Shown: piece by piece, positions 57,900 to 64,000 of the stretch
Layout of the letters: each line of letters starts with the position of its first letter
How positions within the stretch are numbered: the first letter of the stretch is position 1
Source of the DNA: Streptomyces litmocidini
Lineage (GTDB): Bacteria > Actinomycetota > Actinomycetes > Streptomycetales > Streptomycetaceae
Reading direction: 5' to 3'
Assembly (NCBI RefSeq): GCF_014649755.1
Contig: NZ_BMTQ01000005.1
Coordinates: forward strand, 372,001-436,000
DNA length: 64,000 nucleotides
Made by a program: the position numbers and the translations under genes
The notes under the pieces: generated by a model
What the model was told of the DNA's origin: nothing
Database searches by the model: none
Seen by the model: the letters and a program-made list of their open reading frames with translations, nothing else

Positions 57900-58673
57900 A
57901 TGGACGGCCTGCGTTTCGCCTTCGGCACCCTCACCGTGTTCCCCGCCCGCATCACCCGATGGGACCGGGACGCGGCACGCGCCGGCATGCTCAGCGCCCC
58001 GCTCGCGGGCCTGGCCGTCGGACTCTGCTCCGCCGCGGCCGGCGCGGCGTTCCTGCTGCTCGGTTCGGGACCGCTGCTCGCGGCCGTCGCCACCACCGCC
58101 GTCCCCGCCCTGCTCACCCGGGGCCTCCACCTCGACGGCCTCGCGGACACCGCCGACGGCCTCGGCAGCGCCAAGCCCGCCGAGGACGCGCTGCGCATCA
58201 TGAAGCAGTCGGACATCGGCCCGTTCGGCGTCATCGCCCTGGTCCTCGTCCTGCTCGCCCAGGTCGCCGCGCTGTACGAGCTGTACGGGGAGGGCTGGGT
58301 GCGCGGTGCCGTCGCCGCGGCCCTCGCCGCCACCGTGGCCCGCCTCGCCCTCACCCACGCGTCCCGCCACGGCGTCCCGGCGGCCCGCCCCGAGGGCCTC
58401 GGCGCGATCGTCGCCGCGACGGTCCCGACCCGCTCCGCGACCCTCACGACCGCCCTGGTCCTGGTCCTCGGCGCCGCGACGGGCCTCCTGCTCTCCCCGT
58501 ACGACGCCGTCCGCGACGTCCTGGCGGTCGGCGCGGGCCTCGGCGCGGCGGCGCTGCTGCTCCGCCGGTGCGTGCGGCGCTTCGGCGGGGTGACGGGCGA
58601 TGTGTTCGGCGCGGTGGAGGAGACGGCGGCGACGGCGACCCTGGTCGCGCTGACGCTGGGCTCGGCGGGCTAG
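57900..58673 (+). CDS. cobS: adenosylcobinamide-GDP ribazoletransferase (cobalamin synthase)
   Basis: Joins adenosylcobinamide-GDP to alpha-ribazole in the membrane, the last step of the nucleotide loop. The 257-residue protein has six or more helices and the characteristic TRGLHLDGLADTADGLGS motif near 80, followed by ALRIMKQSDIGPFGVIALVL. The length is normal. ATG at 57900 begins MDGLRFAFGTLTVFP. cobU and cobT lie about 4-5 kb upstream on the same strand. Its TAG stop shares a CTAG with the stop of the convergent lipoprotein gene. Confidence 0.93.
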   Translation: MDGLRFAFGTLTVFPARITRWDRDAARAGMLSAPLAGLAVGLCSAAAGAAFLLLGSGPLLAAVATTAVPALLTRGLHLDGLADTADGLGSAKPAEDALRIMKQSDIGPFGVIALVLVLLAQVAALYELYGEGWVRGAVAAALAATVARLALTHASRHGVPAARPEGLGAIVAATVPTRSATLTTALVLVLGAATGLLLSPYDAVRDVLAVGAGLGAAALLLRRCVRRFGGVTGDVFGAVEETAATATLVALTLGSAG

Positions 58674-59500
58674 GGGGACGTGCCGATCAGGCCGGGGGAC
58701 GGGCCCTGGCAGGCTTGCCGCCAGGCATCCAGTTCGTACCGTTTCCGCATGGAGCTGAGCCCCAGCTTCCGGGCCCGGGGGCAGAACTGGTCCGTCGTCA
58801 GCTCGTACTCGACGTGGAAGACGGCCTTGCCCGCCGCGACGAACGGGGCCAGACGGCCGCACTCGTCGTACTCCGCGCACTGCTCGTTGACCGCGAAGTC
58901 GAAGTCCGGGAGCAGCTTCGGGATCTGGTCCAGGTCGTTCTTGAGGCCGACCGCGAGGCCCCGCTCGTGGGCCATGCCGGCGATGAGGCGGTTGTAGCGG
59001 AGCTGGTCGGCGGCGGTCAGGGGGAAGCCGGTGCGGTTCTCGTACCCGTCCATGTTGTCGGGCTCGACGGCGTCGAAGCCCTTGTCCCGGCACATGTCGA
59101 GCCGCTTCGCCATGAGGGGCCCGAGGAGGTCGGTGCGGCGGATGTCGAGCCAGCGCTCGCCCTCCCAGCCGTTGCCCTTGCCGAGGAGGGCCTTCGGGAA
59201 GTCGTCGGCGTCGGGTCGGAAGTCCTCCCAGGCACCGGTGGACAGGTAGCAGACGACCTTGCGGCCCCGGCGGTGGAGGTCGGCGACGGTCGACGCCGGG
59301 TGGTCGAAGCCGTCGATGTCGTACACCGGGACGTCGACGGACGGGTCGAGCCCGCCGCTGAGCTGCCACTGCCAGGCGAGGCCGGGGGCCGGCCGCCAGC
59401 GGTCGCCGGTCGTCTTGGCGTCCGGGCCGGGGGCGGCCGTGCAGGCCGTGGCGAGGAGCAGGGCCCCCGTGAGCAGGGCCGCCGGACGGACCGTTCTCAT
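58670..59500 (-). CDS. GH114-like endo-alpha-1,4-polygalactosaminidase lipoprotein (Ega3-like)
   Basis: A 276-residue extracytoplasmic glycosidase-like protein. The lipobox LLATAC puts Cys at 20. The TIM-barrel domain (40-265) has LAWQWQLSGGLDPSVDVPVY, VYDIDGFDHPASTVADLH, KVVCYLSTGAWEDFRPDADD and WLDIRR. The candidate catalytic Asp is in AVEPDNMDGYENRTGFPLT and the candidate Glu in FAVNEQCAEYDECG. These correspond to the GH114 family, whose fungal member Ega3 cuts deacetylated galactosaminogalactan. It is last in the operon, with its ATG overlapping the spherulin-like stop (ATGA). The active-site assignment is from memory of the family. Confidence 0.86.
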   Translation of the reverse strand: MRTVRPAALLTGALLLATACTAAPGPDAKTTGDRWRPAPGLAWQWQLSGGLDPSVDVPVYDIDGFDHPASTVADLHRRGRKVVCYLSTGAWEDFRPDADDFPKALLGKGNGWEGERWLDIRRTDLLGPLMAKRLDMCRDKGFDAVEPDNMDGYENRTGFPLTAADQLRYNRLIAGMAHERGLAVGLKNDLDQIPKLLPDFDFAVNEQCAEYDECGRLAPFVAAGKAVFHVEYELTTDQFCPRARKLGLSSMRKRYELDAWRQACQGPSPGLIGTSP

Positions 59501-60117
59501 CGGGCGGGCTCCAGGAGGTGCGGGAGGGTGCCCCAGGGGTGCGCGCCCGTGCCCGGTACGGCGCAGTGCACCGGGGTGGCCGGACGGAAGTCCGCCGGGG
59601 CCGCGTAGACGAGGTGGCAGTAGTGGGCGGCGACCGGCAGGTCGAGCGTCCGGTACGTGTCCCAGGGGCCCTCGAAGGTGACGAGGAGGTCGGCCTGCGC
59701 CTCGTAGCCGGGGTCCGGGTGGGCCCCGTGGTTGAAGACCAGGGTCGCGGCCCCTGCGGCGCGGGCGGCGACCGCGATGCGGCGGTAGTGGGCGAGGGCG
59801 GCGGGCGCGGTCGCCACCTGGTCCAGGAAGGCCCCGTCGGCGCCGTACCAGTCGCGGTGGCGGACCAGTTCGGCGACGACCTCGGTGTGCGGGCGGCGTC
59901 CGTAGGAGGTGTCCACGTAGCCGAGGACCCGCGCCCCGGCCGCCCGCAGTCGCCCGGCGGCCTCGGCGAACGCCGGGTCGGGGGCCTCGCCGGCGCCGCT
60001 CGCCGGGTTGAGGACGACGCCGTACAGGGCCGGGGCCGCGTCGACGAGCGCCGACCAGGCCTCGGGACGTTCGGACGGGTGCTCGTAGTACGGCACCAGG
60101 AGGGAGGGGTTCGTCAT
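59497..60117 (-). CDS. spherulin-4/GH135-like protein (Sph3-like)
   Basis: A 206-residue protein of the spherulation-specific family 4, whose fungal member Sph3 is an endo-alpha-1,4-N-acetylgalactosaminidase. Characteristic blocks are LLVPYYEHPSERPEAWSALV, YGVVLNPASGAGEAPDPAFA, RVLGYVDTSYGRRPHTEVVA, WYGADGAFLDQVAT (candidate catalytic Asp) and LVFNHGAHPDP. No signal peptide is visible, so it may act inside the cell or be exported otherwise. It lies 7 nt after the membrane-protein stop and overlaps the GH114-like gene by 4 bp. ATG at 60115-60117. Confidence 0.86.
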   Translation of the reverse strand: MTNPSLLVPYYEHPSERPEAWSALVDAAPALYGVVLNPASGAGEAPDPAFAEAAGRLRAAGARVLGYVDTSYGRRPHTEVVAELVRHRDWYGADGAFLDQVATAPAALAHYRRIAVAARAAGAATLVFNHGAHPDPGYEAQADLLVTFEGPWDTYRTLDLPVAAHYCHLVYAAPADFRPATPVHCAVPGTGAHPWGTLPHLLEPAR

Positions 60118-60124
60118 GGCGTCC

Positions 60125-61681
60125 TCAAGCGCGGTGGGCGGTCGGTCGTACCAGCAGGACACAGGTCAGGGCGGCGAGCAGCGCCGCCGCTCCCCCGGCG
60201 GTGAGCGGGCCCGCCGCCGGGTGCACGGTCTGCGCGGCCGCCGCGAACAGGCAGACGGTGGCGGCGCTGAGCACCGCGCCGAAGGCCTGGAGCAGCAGCC
60301 CCAGCCAGAGCACGGTCCCGATCAGGAGCAGGGTGACCAGGCGCGGGAACGTCGGCCACGGCGCGCCGGGCCAGGCCAGGGTCGCGGCGAGGGTGAGGGC
60401 GAGGAGCACGGTGAGGTAGCCGCCGAGGCAGAGCACGAGGGTGCCGGTGGCCGCCCGGCGGAACTCGCGGGCGGTGGTGAGGGTCCGCAGCCGGATCAGG
60501 CTCTCGCCCCGGAAACGGTGCAGGAGCCACTCGGCGGGGCCCATGGAGAGGGTGAGCGCGATGACCGCCCCCGCCCCGCTCACCAGCGTGTCGGCCGCGC
60601 CCGCGTGGAGGACGAGCAGGCCGCTGCCGAGGCCGAAGAGGCCGTACGGGAGGGAGGCGGCGCGCGGGGGACCGCCGCGGCCCGCCGCTCCCCGGCGGAG
60701 ACCGGGGCGCAGGACGACGGCGGCGAGGACGACGGACGCGGCGAGCGAGGCGAGGAGCAGTCCGGAGCGCAGCGCGTCGGGCAGGTCCCAGCGGAAGGCG
60801 GGGACGGCTCCGGCGAGCGGCAGCAGGGCGCGGAGCAGGGCCCGTTCGCGGCCGAGGACGAGGAGGACGGTCGCGGCGGCGAGGTAGAGCGACTGGCCGG
60901 CGGCGAAGACGGCGGCCGGGATCTCGCCGGGCCCGGCGGTCACGAGGGCGACGGCGGTCCCCGCGAGGGCGCCGGCCGGGGCGCCGGTGAGCAGCGCGCG
61001 GGCGGCGGCGGGCCGGTCGCCGAGGCCGAGCCAGGTGTACGCGCGGTGGGAGAGGGCCTGGTTCCAGACCCAGCCGGTGACGGCCCCGGCGAGCAGCGGG
61101 ACGGTCCCGGCGGGGAGTCCGGACCGGCCGTGCTCCGCGACGAGCAGCGGGGCGGCGAGGACGTACGCGAGGCCGGGGAGCGCGAAGACGAGCCCGCGCA
61201 GCAGACAGCCCCACAGCTCGCCGTGCCAGACGCCGGCGGACGGCGCCGACGGTTCGGGGTGGCGGCGCTCCACGCGCGCGTAGAGGTCCTCGGCGAGGGA
61301 GAAGGAGTCGGCGCGGCCGTAGGTGAGCCGGATGTGCTCGTCGGTCATGCCGTCGGACTCGAGGATCGCGGCGATCTCGTCCGGGTGCACGGCGGTGGCG
61401 ACGAACCCGTCGAGCCGCGCGGCGAGCTCGTCGAGCGGATCGGCGGCGAGGCCGTCTCCGGCGGGGGGCGGGGCGGCGGGGACCGGTGCCCCGGCGGGGC
61501 CGGCCGGGGCCGGGTGGCCGGCCGGGGCCGGGTGCCCGGCCGGCCCGGCGGCGGCCGTCCCGAGGACCCGGGGCGGGGCGTCGTCGGGGCGGTTCGCCCG
61601 GGGCCCGCGGCGGGGGCGCGGGATCGCCGGGAGCGGGGTCCCGCCCGTCTTCGGGGGTTTCAGCCAGAGGGAGCCGCTCAT
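60125..61681 (-). CDS. polytopic membrane protein of a GAG/Pel-like polysaccharide operon
   Basis: A 518-residue protein. A Pro/Ala-rich N-terminus (about 1-85, with repeated HPAPAG) precedes a soluble helix-rich part (DPLDELAARLDGFVATAVHP) and then at least ten membrane helices from about 150 (LVFALPGLAYVLAAPLLVAE) to the end. It has no clear catalytic motif. By position beside a PelF-like glycosyltransferase it could be the membrane transport component, analogous to PelG or to the membrane part of fungal Gtb3, but this is an inference. The ATG at 61681 overlaps the glycosyltransferase stop (ATGA). Confidence 0.82.
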   Translation of the reverse strand: MSGSLWLKPPKTGGTPLPAIPRPRRGPRANRPDDAPPRVLGTAAAGPAGHPAPAGHPAPAGPAGAPVPAAPPPAGDGLAADPLDELAARLDGFVATAVHPDEIAAILESDGMTDEHIRLTYGRADSFSLAEDLYARVERRHPEPSAPSAGVWHGELWGCLLRGLVFALPGLAYVLAAPLLVAEHGRSGLPAGTVPLLAGAVTGWVWNQALSHRAYTWLGLGDRPAAARALLTGAPAGALAGTAVALVTAGPGEIPAAVFAAGQSLYLAAATVLLVLGRERALLRALLPLAGAVPAFRWDLPDALRSGLLLASLAASVVLAAVVLRPGLRRGAAGRGGPPRAASLPYGLFGLGSGLLVLHAGAADTLVSGAGAVIALTLSMGPAEWLLHRFRGESLIRLRTLTTAREFRRAATGTLVLCLGGYLTVLLALTLAATLAWPGAPWPTFPRLVTLLLIGTVLWLGLLLQAFGAVLSAATVCLFAAAAQTVHPAAGPLTAGGAAALLAALTCVLLVRPTAHRA

Positions 61682-63207
61682 GCCGGGGTGCCTCCGGTGA
61701 CGAGGGCCGGGGAGGTGCGGCGCGGGGCGGGGATGCTCAGGCGGAGGGGGGTGACGGCCGGGGCCGGGCACGGCGGGCGGGTGCCCGCGAGTTCGCGGTA
61801 GATCTGCCGGAAGCCGTCCACCGAGCGGTGCAGGGTGAACCGGTCGATCACGCGTCGGCGGGCCCGGCGGCCGAGTTCGGCGCGGCGGGCGCCGTCGCGG
61901 AGGAGCGCGGAGACGGCGGCGGCCATGACGGCCGGTTCGCGGGGCGGGACGACGATCCCGGTGTCGCCGACGGCCTCCCGTACGCCTCCGACGTCCGTGG
62001 AGACGGTGGCGCGGCCGCAGGACATGGCCTCGATGAGGGAGAAGGGGAAGCCCTCGCTGATGGAGGAGAGCACGACCACGCTGCCGGCCGCGTAGGCCGA
62101 GGGGACGTCGCTGATCCGGCCCTCGAAGGAGACGCCGTCGGCGACGCCGAGTTCGGCGGCGAGTTTCTCCAGGCGGGTCAGGTAGTCCTCGTTCCCGGCC
62201 GGGACCGGGCCGAACAGGCGGAGCCGCAGCGCCGGGAGTTCGGCGCGGGAGATCGCGTACGCCCTGATCAGGGTCTCCAGGTCCTTGATGGGGTCGACCC
62301 GGCCGCACCAGCTGAGGGTGGGTGTCTCGGGTTCGGGACCGGCCTCGGGGAAGAGGGTGGGGTCGACACCGTTGTAGACGGTGCGGATGCGGTCGGCGGG
62401 GGCTCCGCCGCGCTCCTCCCAGCGCCGGTTGTACTCGTTGCAGGGGGTGATGAGGTCGGCCTTGCGGTAGCCGAGGGTGTTGAGCTCGCGGTAGAAGCCG
62501 AGCATGAGGGCCTTGACGGGCCAGCGCTGCGCTTCGGTGCGGTAGCCGAGGTAGCGCTCGCGGAGGTAGATGCCGTGTTCGGTGAGCAGGAAGGGCACCC
62601 CTTCGAAGTGCTGCGCGGCGAGCGCCGGCAGCGTGGCGAGGCCGCTGGAGACGGCGTGGGCCACGCCGCCGGTGGCTATCCGGGCGGCGAGCGGGCGCAG
62701 GGCGTGTTCGAGCAGGTCGGTGGCGGTGAGCGCGTCGTGGACGGTGGGCCGGGCCGCGAGCGTGGGCAGGTGCGGCATGGTCCAGATCCACATGAGGGAG
62801 CGCAGGGCCTGCTCGGAGCGGAGTGCGGCGGTCAGCCCGCCCCGTCGGGCGAGTTCGGCGAGCTCGTACAGGCCGGTGCCGAAGTCGCAGTCCGCCTCGG
62901 GGTCGAGGAGGGCGAGCAGGAGGCGCTCGTACGCGTCGAGGAAGCGGCGGCGTTCGCGCCCCCGCGGGGGCCTGCGCACCGCCGGGCCCCGCGGAGGTCC
63001 CCACAGGGGGTAGGCGGTGTGCCGGGTGACGTTGGGCGGCAGTTCCCACGTGACGGGTTCGCGGCCGCTGCCGGTGAGGGCGAGGATGTCGAAGTCGACC
63101 TCCGGCATGCCGCGGACGAGCTGGTCGCACCAGGTGCTGACGCCGCCGTGGACGTGCGGGTAGGTGCCTTCGGTGAGCATGGTGACGTGACGGCCACTGC
63201 TCGGCAT
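61678..63207 (-). CDS. PelF-like GT4 glycosyltransferase
   Basis: A 509-residue cytoplasmic glycosyltransferase with a DUF3492-type N-terminal domain. Blocks: HVTMLTEGTYPHVHGGVSTW near residue 7, LLTEHGIYLRERYLGYRTE near 210, TVYNGVDPTLFPEAG, WCGRVDPIKDLETLIRAYAI, and the nucleotide-sugar segment SSISEGFPFSLIEAMSCGRA. These match PelF, which makes the Pel polymer from UDP-sugars. In a GAG-like system it would polymerise galactose/GalNAc residues. ATG at 63205-63207. It starts 26 nt past the upstream gene stop and overlaps the membrane gene by 4 bp. Confidence 0.9.
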   Translation of the reverse strand: MPSSGRHVTMLTEGTYPHVHGGVSTWCDQLVRGMPEVDFDILALTGSGREPVTWELPPNVTRHTAYPLWGPPRGPAVRRPPRGRERRRFLDAYERLLLALLDPEADCDFGTGLYELAELARRGGLTAALRSEQALRSLMWIWTMPHLPTLAARPTVHDALTATDLLEHALRPLAARIATGGVAHAVSSGLATLPALAAQHFEGVPFLLTEHGIYLRERYLGYRTEAQRWPVKALMLGFYRELNTLGYRKADLITPCNEYNRRWEERGGAPADRIRTVYNGVDPTLFPEAGPEPETPTLSWCGRVDPIKDLETLIRAYAISRAELPALRLRLFGPVPAGNEDYLTRLEKLAAELGVADGVSFEGRISDVPSAYAAGSVVVLSSISEGFPFSLIEAMSCGRATVSTDVGGVREAVGDTGIVVPPREPAVMAAAVSALLRDGARRAELGRRARRRVIDRFTLHRSVDGFRQIYRELAGTRPPCPAPAVTPLRLSIPAPRRTSPALVTGGTPA

Positions 63208-63233
63208 GAGCGAGTCCCCCCAGGACGTGCTGG

Positions 63234-64000
63234 TCAGGCGGTCGGGAGCGTGAGCGTGACGGTGGTCTGGAGCGGTTCGGGCGCCGTCCAGGCGGAGCGG
63301 GTGCCCGCGTAGGGCGTCCCGAAGGCGGTGGTGCCGAGGAGGAGCCGCTTGCGGGTGCCCTCGGGGACGGTGACGGGCACGGTGACGCCGGAGGGCGCCT
63401 TGACGGTGACCGTGGTGCCGACGCGGTAGGCGGTGACCTTTCCGGCGGCGACGGCCTGGTCCCAGGCGGCGCGGCGGTCCAGTTCGGTGCCGACGTCCTT
63501 CTGGGCCGGGTTCACCAGGGGGGTGTTCGCCGCGAACAGGGCCCGGTAGTCGGCGAGCACGCGGTCGAGGACGGGGTAGAGGAGGCGCTCCTCGGCGAGG
63601 TTGGACTGGTGCGCGTAGTGCGGCCGTGGGTCGTTGCCGAGGACGTGGGAGAGGGCGGTGCGGGCCTCCTGCGGCACGATGCGGTCGGCGTAGCCGGTGG
63701 CCGTGGGGAGCGGGGCGGGCAGGCAGGTGGAGGCCGGGTCGGACTCGCAGACGCCGCTGCCGCCGTCGGCGCGGGAGGTGTAGATCCAGTTGTACTCGTC
63801 GGTCATCTCGGCGGCGGTGCCCACGTTGTAGTACACGTTCATCGGGTGGCGGGGCACGGTCTTCGCGGCGCCGGTGCCGACGGCCCGCTGTGCGGGCTCG
63901 CGGGAGCCGTCGCTCGCGGTCCACTTCACGCCGTTGTCGGCGAGGGCGCCGGCGAGGTTGGGGTTGTCGACGGGCTGCTGGGGCAGGGTCCTCAGGCCGG
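63234..64000 (-). CDS. Agd3/CE18-like polysaccharide deacetylase (5' end beyond window)
   Basis: The C-terminal portion of a larger protein; the frame is open to the window edge at 64000. The visible 255 residues contain QQPVDNPNLAGALADNGVKW, ASDGSREPAQRAVG, TVPRHPMNVYYNVGTAAEMT, DEYNWIYTSRADGGSG, and GNDPRPHYAHQSNLAEERLL. They end in a beta-rich segment (VTVPEGTRKRLLLGTTAFG). These blocks resemble, from memory, the CE18 family member Agd3, which deacetylates fungal galactosaminogalactan. The His/Asp-containing DPRPHYAHQ segment could be part of the metal site. It is first of the visible operon genes. A database comparison is needed to settle the family. Confidence 0.75.
   Translation of the reverse strand, partial: GLRTLPQQPVDNPNLAGALADNGVKWTASDGSREPAQRAVGTGAAKTVPRHPMNVYYNVGTAAEMTDEYNWIYTSRADGGSGVCESDPASTCLPAPLPTATGYADRIVPQEARTALSHVLGNDPRPHYAHQSNLAEERLLYPVLDRVLADYRALFAANTPLVNPAQKDVGTELDRRAAWDQAVAAGKVTAYRVGTTVTVKAPSGVTVPVTVPEGTRKRLLLGTTAFGTPYAGTRSAWTAPEPLQTTVTLTLPTA

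Overview
The window is a GC-rich, gene-dense actinobacterial chromosome segment that I read as Streptomyces. The reasons are the extreme third-position GC bias, frequent GTG and TTG starts, many 4-bp ATGA/GTGA gene overlaps, and a gene order that I recall from Streptomyces chromosomes. That order is: a MacRS-like two-component pair, glucokinase, a PimB'-like mannosyltransferase, trpD, the qcr/cta respiratory genes, an adenosine-kinase-like gene, nadA and the cob genes. Parts of the order also match, from memory, the Mycobacterium tuberculosis Rv2181-Rv2208 region. No database search was run, so product names rest on motifs, length and context.

Layout. 1-9.1 kb (almost all minus strand) holds a two-component system, a PlsC acyltransferase, an esterase, an EEP-fold enzyme, ROK glucokinase with its DUF5304 neighbour, an ArsA-like ATPase, an SRPBCC protein and a metallophosphoesterase. 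9.4-17 kb holds a FadD-type ligase, a PimB'-like glycosyltransferase divergent from a GT87-like membrane protein, a MATE exporter divergent from a PadR repressor with an evident operator, and a metalloprotease-like lipoprotein. 17-22.5 kb holds two paralogous NlpC/P60 wall hydrolases, a NYN-domain protein, a zinc-ribbon protein, a rhomboid protease and an Lrp-type ligand-binding protein. 22.5-25.5 kb holds a class-V aminotransferase behind a SAM-IV riboswitch, and trpD. 25.5-35 kb is the aerobic respiratory block (ctaE-qcrCAB and ctaC-ctaD-ctaF) with an L,D-transpeptidase and an atypical receiver protein between them. 35-42 kb holds a cysteine desulfurase-TusA fusion, an adenosine-kinase-like enzyme, a secreted protein of unknown function, an A-type Fe-S carrier and quinolinate synthase NadA. 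These last fit together as sulfur, Fe-S and NAD metabolism. 42-49 kb holds an RND exporter downstream of a two-component system, then PspAA/PspA. 49-58.7 kb holds DUF3043, a methyltransferase, an HtrA-like protease, cobalamin nucleotide-loop genes (cobU, cobT, cobS) and a lysyltransferase-like/rhomboid-like pair.

58.7-64 kb is the most interesting part. It is a tight minus-strand operon encoding a GH114-like endo-galactosaminidase lipoprotein, a spherulin-4/GH135-like protein, a polytopic membrane protein, a PelF-like GT4 glycosyltransferase and, cut by the window edge, a protein resembling the Agd3 (CE18) deacetylase. This set of activities matches the fungal galactosaminogalactan (GAG) gene cluster and suggests a bacterial GAG/Pel-like exopolysaccharide system.

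Non-coding features include a SAM-IV riboswitch, a double-palindrome PadR operator, a candidate nadA operator, about ten strong hairpin terminators, and two related ~300-400-bp imperfect palindromes (about 36.9 and 47.6 kb) lying in opposite orientation. No tRNA, rRNA, insertion sequence or CRISPR array was seen.
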